The position numbers were made by a program, and so were the translations under genes. The notes under the pieces were generated by a model. That model ran no database searches. It had not been told where the DNA came from and was given only the letters and a program-made list of their open reading frames with translations. A stretch of DNA of 64,000 nucleotides from Pseudomonas sp. SJZ079 (GTDB lineage: Bacteria > Pseudomonadota > Gammaproteobacteria > Pseudomonadales > Pseudomonadaceae): assembly GCF_007993865.1 (NCBI RefSeq), contig NZ_VIUH01000012.1:77736-141735 (forward strand), given 5' to 3'. Below are positions 52,471-61,115 of this stretch, in pieces; position 1 is the stretch's first letter; every line of letters starts with the position of its first letter.

Positions 52471-54687
52471 TTACTTGCGCAGCAGGCGCAAGCCGTTGAA
52501 CACCACCAGCAGGCTGACGCCCATGTCGGCGAACACCGCCATCCACATAGTGGCCTGCCCGGTCAGGGTGATGCCGAGGAACAGCAGCTTGATCCCCAGA
52601 GCCAGGGCGATGTTCTGCTTGAGCAGCGTCGCGGTCTGCCGGGACAGGCGCATGAACGCCGGAATCTTGCGCAGGTCGTCATCCATCAGCGCCACATCGG
52701 CGGTCTCGATGGCGGTATCGGTGCCGGCCGCCGCCATGGCGAAACCGATCTGCGACTGGGCCAGGGCGGGTGCGTCGTTGATCCCGTCGCCAACCATGCC
52801 GACCACCTCGCCGCGCGCCTGTAGCGCCTCGATGGCTTGCAACTTGTCGCCGGGCAACAGGTTACCGCGCGCCTCGTCGATACCGACCTGCGCGGCGATG
52901 GCCGCGGCCGTGTGTGGGTTGTCGCCGCTCAGCATCAGGGTGTTCACGCCTAACTCATGCAGCTCGGCGATGGCCTGGCGGCTGGAGTCCTTGAGCGTAT
53001 CCGCCACGGCGAACAGGGCCAGCGCGCGCGCTGGATCGCACAGCACCACCACGCTTTTGCCCTGGCGCTCCAGGCGATCGAGTCGCGCTTCCAGTTCGGG
53101 CGAGCAGAGGCCGAGTTCCTCCACCAGGCGATGGTTGCCCAGGTGATAGTCGAGACCTTCGACCGTTCCGCGCACCCCGCGCCCCGGCAAGGCCTCGATC
53201 TGGTGCACGGCTTTCAGGTCCAGGCCGTTGTCGGTGGCCTGCCGAGCGATGGCCTGGGATACCGGGTGATCGGAGCGCTCCGCCAGGCTGGCGGCGAGCA
53301 CGCGATGAGCGTCGGCGTCGGCCTGGACCAGCGCCAGGTAGTCGGTTTGCAACGGCTTGCCGTGGGTCAGGGTGCCGGTCTTGTCCAGCGCCAGCACACT
53401 CAGCTTATGGCCGAGCTCCAGGTAGGCGCCGCCCTTGACCAGGATGCCTTTGCGCGCCGCCGCGGCCAGGCCACTGACGATGGTCACCGGCGTCGAGATC
53501 ACCAGCGCACAGGGGCACGCCACTACCAGCAGGACCAGGGCGCGGTAGACCCAGTCGAACCAGAGGCCGCCGAGCAGCAGCGGCGGGATCACCGCGATGG
53601 CCAGGGCCAGGGCGCAGACCACGGGGGTGTAGATCCTGGCGAAGCGGTCGACGAAGCGCTGGGTCGGCGCCCGCGAGCCTTGGGCCTGCTCTACCGCATG
53701 GATGATGCGCGCCAGGGTGCTGTGGTTAGCCGTCGCCGTGGCGCGGTACTCCAGCGAACCGGCCTGGTTGATGGTGCCGGCGAACAGCGGATCGCCCAGG
53801 CTTTTTTCGACCGGCAGGCTTTCCCCGGTGATCGGCGCCTGATCGACAGTGGAAGTGCCGGCCACTACCTCGCCGTCCAGGCCGATGCGCTCGCCCGGCC
53901 GCACGCGCAGCAGCGAACCGAGTGCGACGTGGCTGACCTCGACCTCCAGCCAGCGGCCATCGGCCTGCTGCACGGTCGCTCGTTCGGGCGTCAGCTGCAT
54001 CAGGCCGCGAATCGCATGGCGCGCGCGGTCCAGCGACTTCGCCTCGATCAGCTCGGCCACCGTGAACAGGACCATCACCATCGCCGCTTCCGGCCATTGG
54101 CCGATCAGCACCGCGCCGGTCACCGCGATGCTCATCAGCGCGTTGATGTTGAGGGTGCGCTGCTTTAGGGCGATCCAGCCTTTCTTGTAGGTGCCCAGCC
54201 CGCACAGCAGGATCGACGCCAGCGCCACGCCCGCCACCAGCCACTCGGGCGCCAGCGCGGCGAAGTGCAGGATTTCCGCCGTCACGGCAGCCAGTCCGGC
54301 CAAGGCCAGCGGCCACCAGGCCTGCTGGCGCGGCGCGGCGCTGGCCGTAGCGTCGGACTGCCCGGCATCCTCGGTCACGGGGCTGAAGCCCAGCTCGCGG
54401 ATGGCCGCCAGGGCTGGCGCCAGGGCCTGTGGCTCATGGCTGAGGGTCAACACGCGCTGCAGCAGGTTGAATTCGATAGCGCCGATGCCCGGCAGGCCGG
54501 CCAGCTTGTCGCGGATCAGTTGTTCTTCGGTGGGGCAATCCATCTGCTCGATGCGCACACGGGTTTGCCCGTCGCTCAGCGAAGCGTCTGCCGGCATGTC
54601 CCGTACGCTGCGCGCCTCGGCGGAGGCGCAGCAAGCGGCGATGGGGCGGTTCTCTGCGGTGGTTTGTGCGGCGCTGCGATGGCTCAT
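52471..54687 (-). CDS. cadA: Zn2+/Cd2+/Pb2+-exporting P1B-type ATPase
   Basis: Inner-membrane P-type ATPase that pumps divalent soft metals out of the cytoplasm. The product is 738 residues from the ATG complementary to 54685-54687, preceded by GAGGA. The N-terminal metal-binding domain has MDCPTEE (49-55), TGES is at 287-290, the membrane metal site is CPC (391-393), the phosphorylated Asp435 lies in DKTGTLTHG, and SDHP and GDGINDAP follow. An extra cysteine-rich stretch (AACCASAEA) lies ahead of the HMA domain. Control by the divergent CadR is indicated by the operator between them. Confidence 0.95.
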   Translation of the reverse strand: MSHRSAAQTTAENRPIAACCASAEARSVRDMPADASLSDGQTRVRIEQMDCPTEEQLIRDKLAGLPGIGAIEFNLLQRVLTLSHEPQALAPALAAIRELGFSPVTEDAGQSDATASAAPRQQAWWPLALAGLAAVTAEILHFAALAPEWLVAGVALASILLCGLGTYKKGWIALKQRTLNINALMSIAVTGAVLIGQWPEAAMVMVLFTVAELIEAKSLDRARHAIRGLMQLTPERATVQQADGRWLEVEVSHVALGSLLRVRPGERIGLDGEVVAGTSTVDQAPITGESLPVEKSLGDPLFAGTINQAGSLEYRATATANHSTLARIIHAVEQAQGSRAPTQRFVDRFARIYTPVVCALALAIAVIPPLLLGGLWFDWVYRALVLLVVACPCALVISTPVTIVSGLAAAARKGILVKGGAYLELGHKLSVLALDKTGTLTHGKPLQTDYLALVQADADAHRVLAASLAERSDHPVSQAIARQATDNGLDLKAVHQIEALPGRGVRGTVEGLDYHLGNHRLVEELGLCSPELEARLDRLERQGKSVVVLCDPARALALFAVADTLKDSSRQAIAELHELGVNTLMLSGDNPHTAAAIAAQVGIDEARGNLLPGDKLQAIEALQARGEVVGMVGDGINDAPALAQSQIGFAMAAAGTDTAIETADVALMDDDLRKIPAFMRLSRQTATLLKQNIALALGIKLLFLGITLTGQATMWMAVFADMGVSLLVVFNGLRLLRK

Positions 54688-54722
54688 GGGGGTGTCCTCG
54701 GATTCGATGTTGCCGAGTACAC

Positions 54723-54746
54723 ACCCTGAAGTCACTATAGGGTCAA
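54723..54746 (-). promoter_or_regulatory. CadR operator within the cadA promoter
   Basis: On the minus strand TTGACC (complement of 54741-54746) is followed by a long spacer of about 19 bases before a TACTCG -10-like element. ACCCTATAG and CTTCAGGGT arms of the dyad occupy 54723-54743. The overlong spacer with a central dyad is the hallmark of MerR-family activation, and the arms match the known CadR box of P. putida by eye. Confidence 0.85.
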
Positions 54747-54766
54747 GCATTTGCCGGAGGCGCTAG

Positions 54767-55219
54767 ATGAAGATCGGAGAACTGGCCAAACTGACCGACT
54801 GCCAAGTCGAGACCATCCGTTACTACGAGCGCGAAGGCTTGCTGGCTGCGCCCGCGCGCAGCGAAGGCAACTACCGGCTGTATGGCAGCGAGCATGTCGA
54901 GCGGCTGACCTTCATCCGCAACTGTCGCACCCTGGACATGACCCTGGACGAGGTCAGGAGCCTGTTGAACCTCAAGGACAGGCCCGAGGAAAACTGCGAA
55001 GGCGTGAATGCCCTGATTGACGCGCATATCGAGCACGTAAAGGTTCGCCTGGCGAGCTTGCAGGCCTTGCAAGCGCAGCTGATTGAACTAAGGCATCGCT
55101 GCTCGGTGGAGCGGGGCGTCGAGCAGTGCGAGATTCTTCATCGGCTGACCGAGAGTGGCGGGGTCATTCCGCCAAACGAAGGCAGCCATTCCCATGTCGG
55201 CAAGAGCCATGGGCGCTGA
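54767..55219 (+). CDS. cadR: MerR-family cadmium regulator CadR
   Basis: A 150-residue MerR-type activator that responds to Cd, Zn or Pb. The winged helix is at the N-terminus (MKIGELAKLTDCQVETIRYY). Metal-binding cysteines Cys77 (ENCEGV), Cys112 and Cys121 frame the dimerisation helix, and a histidine-rich tail (SHSHVGKSHGR) is present, as in P. putida CadR. It is divergent from cadA and shares the operator region. GGAGG is well placed before the ATG. Confidence 0.95.
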   Translation: MKIGELAKLTDCQVETIRYYEREGLLAAPARSEGNYRLYGSEHVERLTFIRNCRTLDMTLDEVRSLLNLKDRPEENCEGVNALIDAHIEHVKVRLASLQALQAQLIELRHRCSVERGVEQCEILHRLTESGGVIPPNEGSHSHVGKSHGR

Positions 55220-55270
55220 GGCGGCCACCGCGCCATCCAGACGCAATAAACACATAAGTGAAAGTGAACG

Positions 55271-56236
55271 ATGAACCCAGCAGCAATCGCCATTCTGCAA
55301 CACCAGCTAGTCGCCGCCTTAACTGCCGTGCCCGAGGAGACGCGCCGCCTGTTTCACGGCCGGGGGCAGCGCTGGCCGGGGCTTGAGCACGTCACCGCCG
55401 ACTGGTTGCAAGGCGTGCTGCTGGTGTGTCTGTTCAGGCAGCCGAGCGACGCTGAGTTGGCCGAACTGAAAGCCATGCTCATGGACTTGAGCGAGTCGTC
55501 TGCCTGGCGGGGCAGCAAGGCGCACACCCTGCTGCTGCAACACCGCTACCTGCCGGACAGCCTGACCGAATGCCTGCTGGGAGAGGCCGTCGAGCAATGG
55601 CCGATCAGCGAGCACGGCCTGCGCTATCAGTTGGACTTGGGCACCAAACAGAATAACGGCTTGTTTCTGGACATGCGCTACGGCCGCCGTTGGGTGCAGG
55701 AGCAGGCCCGGGGCAAGCGGGTGCTCAATCTATTTGCCTACACCTGCGGTTTCTCGGTGGCCGCGATTGCTGGCGGCGCCGAGCACGTGGTCAATCTGGA
55801 TATGGCCAAGGCGGCCTTGAGTCGCGGGCGGGACAATCACCGGCTCAACCAGCATGACCTGAGCCGGGTGAGCTTCTTAGGCCATGAGCTGTTCAAGTCC
55901 TGGAGCAAGGTCAAGAAATACGGCCCCTATGACCTGATCATCATCGACCCGCCGTCCTTCCAGAAGGGCAGCTTTGCCCTGACCAAGGACTACCAGAAAA
56001 TACTCCGCCGTCTGCCCGATTTGCTCACCGCACAAGGCGTGGTGCTGGCCTGCGTCAATGACCCCGGCATCGGTCCGGACTTTCTGATCGAGGGCATGGC
56101 CAACGAGGCGCCCAGCCTGCGTTTTACTCAGCGCCTGGAAAACCCGCCGGAGTTCGCCGACATCGACCCGGACAGCGGATTGAAGGCGCTGGTGTTTCGC
56201 CAAACCGGCGATGTTGCCGCGAACCACACCGCGTAG
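55271..56236 (+). CDS. Class I SAM-dependent methyltransferase (RlmI/RlmK-related)
   Basis: A 321-residue methyltransferase of the SAM-dependent rRNA methyltransferase-like family (Methyltrans_SAM type). The N-terminal 100 residues are a family-specific lead, then GLFLDMRYGRRWVQEQARGK and the SAM motif VLNLFAYTCGFSVAAIAGGA. The catalytic-region motif is DPPSFQKGSFAL. The RNA target cannot be fixed: members of this group methylate 23S rRNA cytosines or guanines, but some are uncharacterised. It is a single gene downstream of cadR on the same strand (51-base gap). Confidence 0.88.
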   Translation: MNPAAIAILQHQLVAALTAVPEETRRLFHGRGQRWPGLEHVTADWLQGVLLVCLFRQPSDAELAELKAMLMDLSESSAWRGSKAHTLLLQHRYLPDSLTECLLGEAVEQWPISEHGLRYQLDLGTKQNNGLFLDMRYGRRWVQEQARGKRVLNLFAYTCGFSVAAIAGGAEHVVNLDMAKAALSRGRDNHRLNQHDLSRVSFLGHELFKSWSKVKKYGPYDLIIIDPPSFQKGSFALTKDYQKILRRLPDLLTAQGVVLACVNDPGIGPDFLIEGMANEAPSLRFTQRLENPPEFADIDPDSGLKALVFRQTGDVAANHTA

Positions 56237-56973
56237 AGTTGCCCCCTGCTTGAGCTCCGCAACTTCATGTGTTGAGTCGTGTTCGGGTGTTTGAATGGCC
56301 GTCGTTAGGGCCTTTTTCTGTCATTTGTGACTGGCGGAAGGTGACCCGCAGAGGTCACTTGCGACAGGCAGGAAACGGCCGATTCTGTTGAAAAAGTCGC
56401 TTTGCCCTAACGGCCCCAATAGTGACCGATGAAAACCCCTTTGCTGTGCGTCGCTACGTGAAATCTGAGCCCCAAACGTCTGCAGAATTTTAAGATTTCA
56501 ATCTCATGCGCCAACTTTTACGTCGTGGTAACCAAGGCCGACTTTTTCAACAGAATCGGCCAGGAGCAGACGTTTAAAGTAGAGGAAATAAATCTGTCCC
56601 CACTTCGCTCGGGCACGGCTCTGGAATGCTCTGACGCTGGTCGAGCAATTGGCCAGCAAGGCGGTGCATAAGCAGGTGTCCGAGGCCATGTTGGTGCCCT
56701 GAGTGCGAGTCGGTCTCAGCCCTACTACTAAAGGACGGGATCCCCCACGCATGCCATTCGGCCAAGGCGGGGATACGGTGGTGTTGGGCTAGTTGTAAGT
56801 GGCTTTCCCCATGAGGTCAGTCGGCTGTCGTCGTTACTCCTGACACCGCAGTGTTGATGCTTTACCTCAGATGAACCGTAGGTTTTAATGCTGGCCTTTG
56901 GCCGGCTCAGGGCTATGCAGCCCGGTCGCCTCATCTAGCTTGCTACAAATACATCAAGGGAGTGATGGTCGGC
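56237..56973. other. Intergenic region with a MITE-like element and a decayed insertion
   Basis: These 737 bases hold the inverted-repeat element at 56377-56561. After it comes GGAAATAAATCTGTCCCC, a phrase often seen next to repeat-associated transposons. A short coding-like tail near 56625-56702 (translating roughly LVEQLASKAVHKQVSEAM and a stop) may be the remnant of a lost gene. No intact gene is present before hscC. Confidence 0.5.
56377..56561. mobile_element. MITE-like element with 23-base perfect inverted repeats
   Basis: GGCCGATTCTGTTGAAAAAG begins a 23-base arm at 56377-56399, and its perfect reverse complement is at 56539-56561. The 139-base interior has no open frame, so it is a non-autonomous element or an IS reduced to its ends. 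No clean target-site duplication is visible. The arm type is common at the ends of Pseudomonas insertion sequences (recollection, not checked). Confidence 0.7.
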
Positions 56974-58662
56974 ATGATCGTCGGTATTGATCTCGGTACT
57001 ACCAACAGTCTGGTCGCCGTCTGGCGCGAGGGTGCCCCGCAACTGGTTGCCAATGCCCTCGGTAGTTTCCTCACCCCCAGCGTCGTCGGTCTCGACGATA
57101 GCGGTCAGGTGCTGGTCGGCGATGTCGCGCGCGAGCGTCTGCAGACCCATCCGCAACTGACTAGCGCCTTATTCAAACGCTATATGGGCAGTGCCCATGA
57201 AGTCCGCCTGGGCAAGTGTACGTTCCGTCCCGAAGAACTCTCGGCCCTGGTGCTGAAAAGCCTCAAAGCCGATGTCGAGCGCGCGTTCGGCGAGCCGGTG
57301 ACGGAGGCGGTGATCAGCGTGCCGGCCTATTTCAGTGACGCCCAACGCAAGGCCACGCGGGTGGCTGGAGAACTGGCTGGGCTGAAAGTCGAAAAGCTGA
57401 TCAACGAGCCCACCGCTGCTGCCCTGGCCTATGGCGTGCATCAGAAGGAAGAAACCACCTTTCTGGTATTCGACCTGGGGGGCGGAACCTTCGATGTGTC
57501 GATTCTTGAGCGCTTCGACGGAGTGATGGAGGTGCGCGCCAGCTCCGGCGACAACTTCCTTGGTGGCGAGGATCTGGACGATGCCCTGGTGCAGAGCTTT
57601 CTCGAGCGCCAGGGCGCAGGCCTGCCAGATACCTCACAGCCACTGCTGCGCCACCGCTTGCGGCGCGAAGCGCAACGGGTGAGGCATGCTCTCGGACAGG
57701 AGGGCAGCGCGACCTTCAGCTTGCGTGACAATGACCGTGAGTGGAGCGAAGTCTTTACCCCGGATCAGCTGCGCCAGGCGCTCGAACCCTTGCTGGAGCG
57801 CCTGCGTGGTCCGATAGAGCGAGCTCTTCGCGATGCGCGGATTCGCGTGGCTGACCTTGATGAGGTGCTGCTGGTCGGCGGCACCACGCGTATGCCGTTG
57901 GTACGCAAACTGGTGGCCGGTCTGTTCGGGCGCTTTCCGTCGATGCACCTCAATCCCGATGAAGTCATTGCTCAGGGCGCGGCTATCCAGGCGGCACTCA
58001 AGGCGCGTGACGCAGCGCTGGAAGAGGTGGTTCTCACCGATGTCTGCCCTTATAGCATGGGCATCGAAACCACCCAACAGGTAGGCGAACGCTATGACAC
58101 CGGCTTCTATCTGCCGATCATCGAACGCAATTGCGTCGTGCCGGTGAGCCGGGTGGAACAGGTTGAGACACTGCACGATGGCCAGAGGGAAGTCTTGGTG
58201 AAGATCTTCCAGGGCGAAAGCCGCATGGTGAAGGACAATATCTTCCTCGGAGAACTGAGTGTCGCCGTGCCGCCACGCAAGGCCGGCGAAGTGAGCCTGG
58301 ATATCCGCTTCACTTACGACAACAATGGCCTGCTGGAAGCCGATGTGAGCATTCCGCTGACCGGGGTGAATCACCGTCTGATTATCGAGAACAACCCTGG
58401 CGTACTCAGCCGTGAGGAAATCGCCGCCAAGCTCAAGACTCTGGAGAACCTCAAGATCCACCCCCGCGACCAGCAGGTGAACAGCATGATAGTGGCGCGC
58501 CTGGAGCGCCTCTATCAGGAGTGCCTGGGCGAAGTGCGCGAATATGTCGCCCGGCTCGCCAACGATTTTCAGCGGGTGCTGGACAGCCAGGACGAGCGGC
58601 AGATTCGCGAAGTGCGCGGCTCGCTGAATGAGCGTCTGGATCAGCTCGATCGCGGGTTCTAA
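56974..58662 (+). CDS. hscC: Hsp70-family chaperone HscC
   Basis: A specialised Hsp70 of the HscC type, 562 residues from the ATG at 56974; a GTG at 56962 and an ATG at 56965 are upstream alternatives. The ATPase domain shows GIDLGTTNS at residues 4-12, DLGGGTFDVS and LLVGGTTRMP. The substrate-binding half is shorter than in DnaK (about 638) and lacks the acidic EEVD-like C-terminus, as in E. coli HscC (about 556). The stop is 9 bases before the J-domain protein gene, so the two form a chaperone pair. Its clients are unknown. Confidence 0.92.
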   Translation: MIVGIDLGTTNSLVAVWREGAPQLVANALGSFLTPSVVGLDDSGQVLVGDVARERLQTHPQLTSALFKRYMGSAHEVRLGKCTFRPEELSALVLKSLKADVERAFGEPVTEAVISVPAYFSDAQRKATRVAGELAGLKVEKLINEPTAAALAYGVHQKEETTFLVFDLGGGTFDVSILERFDGVMEVRASSGDNFLGGEDLDDALVQSFLERQGAGLPDTSQPLLRHRLRREAQRVRHALGQEGSATFSLRDNDREWSEVFTPDQLRQALEPLLERLRGPIERALRDARIRVADLDEVLLVGGTTRMPLVRKLVAGLFGRFPSMHLNPDEVIAQGAAIQAALKARDAALEEVVLTDVCPYSMGIETTQQVGERYDTGFYLPIIERNCVVPVSRVEQVETLHDGQREVLVKIFQGESRMVKDNIFLGELSVAVPPRKAGEVSLDIRFTYDNNGLLEADVSIPLTGVNHRLIIENNPGVLSREEIAAKLKTLENLKIHPRDQQVNSMIVARLERLYQECLGEVREYVARLANDFQRVLDSQDERQIREVRGSLNERLDQLDRGF

Positions 58663-58671
58663 GGGGCGGCT

Positions 58672-60393
58672 ATGAATTGCTGGACGATACTCGGGCTGCG
58701 CGCCGATGCCGACGAACGCGCGATCAAGCGCAGCTATTCTGCTCTGCTCAAGGTGCATCGCCCCGATGAGGATCTCGATGCCTTCCAGCGTTTGCGTGGG
58801 GCCTACGAGAGGGCTCTGACGATTGCCCGCCAACGGGCCGAGGAACAGGGTGAAAGCGAGGGGGTGGAGTTCGCTTCGGTTTATCCGCAGAGGGCTGGCG
58901 ATACCGGTTTGCTTGTCGAGCTGGAGCAGCCGCGAGTCCAGGCAGATGAGGCCGAAGTGACACAGGCTCAGATGCTCGCCAGTCTGGATGATCTGGCTCC
59001 GCCCAGGCTGAACGTCATTGCCGCCCAGGCCAAGGCCGATGGCCGACTTGCACTGTTTGAGCGTTGCTTGCTGGAGCGCTGCCTGAACGACAGCGAGCAG
59101 GGCTATCTGGCGGCCCAGTGGGCGCTGGTGCACCTGGGATGGTTGACCCCCTGGCAAGATAACTCATTGCCGTCGGTGCAACTGGACGGGCTGGCCAACC
59201 GTCTACTCACCACCGAACTGCATGGCTTACACGCCCTGCTGGCAGAGGGTGACGAGCAAGCTTTCTTGGAGCGGGTGGCGGTACTGCATGAGGAGGGCTG
59301 GTTACAGCCATTCGACCTGCGGGCCCATTTCAATCGGCAGTTGGTGAATATTCTTCTAAGCGTCACGCAATGGTCGCTGCCATTCTTCAAAGAACTGTGC
59401 GCCAGATGTGGCTGGGACGAACTGCAGGCGAACCAGGCGGGCTGGCTACGCGAATGGGATCAGTTGCTCCGCCGCGGCGAGTTGGAGAGGCTGGAGGAGA
59501 GATTGCGTGTTCGTATGGCCTTGCGCCGGCCCGATACCGCTCAGGCACGAGCCGCTTGGTTACTGTTGAAGCCATTGAGGGTCGGGCAGCGCAGACGGTT
59601 GGTGGATCGCTTTACCGAGGCAGATTGGCGTGCTTGCGAGATTTTGGAAGAGACTCTTACGCAAGAGGCTCCCGAGGTGTTGCCACGTGTGGCCCCAGAT
59701 GGGCTGCTGGACTGGCGTCAGTGGAACAGAAGTATGGATTGGCGAGGCTCGGGGCTTTGTCTGTGGCTGCTGCTTCTCATCCCGAGTTGGTTTTTCTTGT
59801 CGGATGGGGGACCGTCCCCAGGAAAGTCGCCGCTTTCTCAAGACTGGCTGACGTGCGTATTCATGGCGGGTATGGCTAGTGGGCTCTTGATTGTTTTGCA
59901 TCGGGGGTGGCGAGTTTTCGTCCACTGGTTGTCGGGACTGGACATTGCCATCAGCTCCATCTTCCTACCGGAGAGGTGGATTCGGCATGGGAGCGGGTTG
60001 TTGCTGCTGCGCCATGTGATTCCATGTGCGGTCATAACCTTGGCAGCTGCAGGGATGGGGGCAGTTGAAGGCGTACTGGGTATAGTTGTTGGTGGTTTGA
60101 CGGCACCGTTGTCTCTGGCCTACGCCGATTTCACAACCCGGGTAGGCTCTCCCCAGATACTGCTTTGCAATGCCATGCCTCGTTTCATCTCGTTCTTGAG
60201 AAAAGTAGGCAGGGATCGCCTGATATTGATGAGCGTCTGGTTACGCACGTCACGGGGGAAGTTGACATTGGGGTTATTGTTGCTCGTTGCTACTGTCTCC
60301 GCACTTGCGTATTTCAGTCAGAACACTGTGGCTCGTTGTACTTGGACGCGGCAATACAACGGTCTGTGCATAATGACTGAGCAAGTCCCTTAG
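58672..60393 (+). CDS. J-domain membrane protein (DjlC-like), partner of HscC
   Basis: A 573-residue protein. Residues 1-60 are a J-like domain (MNCWTILGLRADADERAIKR, AFQRLRGAYERAL) where the usual HPD reads HRPD. A long cytoplasmic helical region runs to about 350. Then come hydrophobic segments near 362-380 (LCLWLLLLIPSWFF), 400-420, 455-490 and 535-553, so the protein is anchored in the inner membrane. E. coli pairs HscC with DjlB/DjlC in the same way. The last 200 residues have lower GC and codon use unlike the first part. It is probably cotranscribed with hscC. Confidence 0.85.
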   Translation: MNCWTILGLRADADERAIKRSYSALLKVHRPDEDLDAFQRLRGAYERALTIARQRAEEQGESEGVEFASVYPQRAGDTGLLVELEQPRVQADEAEVTQAQMLASLDDLAPPRLNVIAAQAKADGRLALFERCLLERCLNDSEQGYLAAQWALVHLGWLTPWQDNSLPSVQLDGLANRLLTTELHGLHALLAEGDEQAFLERVAVLHEEGWLQPFDLRAHFNRQLVNILLSVTQWSLPFFKELCARCGWDELQANQAGWLREWDQLLRRGELERLEERLRVRMALRRPDTAQARAAWLLLKPLRVGQRRRLVDRFTEADWRACEILEETLTQEAPEVLPRVAPDGLLDWRQWNRSMDWRGSGLCLWLLLLIPSWFFLSDGGPSPGKSPLSQDWLTCVFMAGMASGLLIVLHRGWRVFVHWLSGLDIAISSIFLPERWIRHGSGLLLLRHVIPCAVITLAAAGMGAVEGVLGIVVGGLTAPLSLAYADFTTRVGSPQILLCNAMPRFISFLRKVGRDRLILMSVWLRTSRGKLTLGLLLLVATVSALAYFSQNTVARCTWTRQYNGLCIMTEQVP

Positions 60394-60548
60394 TTGCAGT
60401 TCGGCTTAGTCGTTATGCATCCGGTCACGCTGACCCAGGGGCGGGAACAGGCGAATCCACAGGCCACTGACTACCAGCGCGTCGGCCCCGCCCATCAGCA
60501 CTGCGGAGCCAATGGGGGCAGATTTTTCCCTACTCAAAACGTCCGCTC

Positions 60549-60700
60549 CTGGCCTAGGCTGTGTAAAAACGTGCACTGAGATCGACTCGATCAAAAATCG
60601 ACCTCCTGTAGTCGCGTATACGCCACGATCGCCTATCGGGCAAGGGGGCAATCACCCCCTAAAACGTCCAGAGTTTTCGTTTTTACACAGCCTCGGCCAG
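60549..60700. mobile_element. MITE-like element with 23-base inverted repeats
   Basis: A 23-base arm (CTGGCCTAGGCTGTGTAAAA...) at 60549-60571 matches the reverse complement of 60678-60700 at 22 of 23 positions. The interior of 106 bases has no frame. Its arm shares the pattern GGCC-N4-CTGT-N2-AAAAA with the element at 56377, and the two bracket hscC-djlC. Confidence 0.7.
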
Positions 60701-60805
60701 TACCTGCCTGTCGCCACCGGCAGCAAAGGGTCGACTACCGCCTGCCCTGGCGGATCCTTTAGCAAGGTAGCTTGGATAAGAATTGGTGGAAAACGCTCCG
60801 CAGTT

Positions 60806-60842
60806 TCCACCCTACGCGAACTTGGGAGCTGCGTAGGGTGGA
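60806..60842. repeat. Palindromic repeat TCCACCCTACGC
   Basis: TCCACCCTACGC at 60806-60817 and GCGTAGGGTGGA at 60831-60842 form a perfect 12-base stem with a 13-base loop. It looks like a dispersed repetitive extragenic palindrome. Confidence 0.6.
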
Positions 60843-61115
60843 CAACCTTTACTTGTCCGCCAGCTTCTGCGATTGGCCGTTCTCAGCTGGTTGCCAAGGC
60901 CTGCTATAGGGCAGAGCTGCTGGATGTGGTCGGCCGGAGCCGATCCTATACAGGGCGTCCGTCGCACCATATCCGCAACAGTTTTCAAGCCTGCTTCCCG
61001 CTGTTGCCGGAATGAGCCAAGCTGGCAGCTTGGGTTACCGCTATGGCCCAACGCGCAGCGCTATCCGGCGTGTGCCTTGGTTGCTTCGGCGGGGTTCGCC
61101 AGGCGTGAGGGAAAG

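Larger units (their letters stand above)
60394..61115. other. Intergenic region with repeats, no gene seen
   Basis: This 722-base region holds the inverted-repeat element at 60549-60700 and the palindrome at 60806-60842. Reading frames through it are not supported by any family feature. The upstream extension of the CHAD frame (from 60873) runs through this repeat-rich DNA and was rejected. Confidence 0.6.

Noticed and set aside
53726..54316. A 196-codon frame inside cadA
   Set aside because: It is an out-of-frame shadow of the ATPase gene on the same strand.
60873..61115. An N-terminal extension of the CHAD protein
   Set aside because: It runs through repeat-rich intergenic DNA. The CHAD family start and a GAGG ribosome-binding site fit the ATG at 61116.
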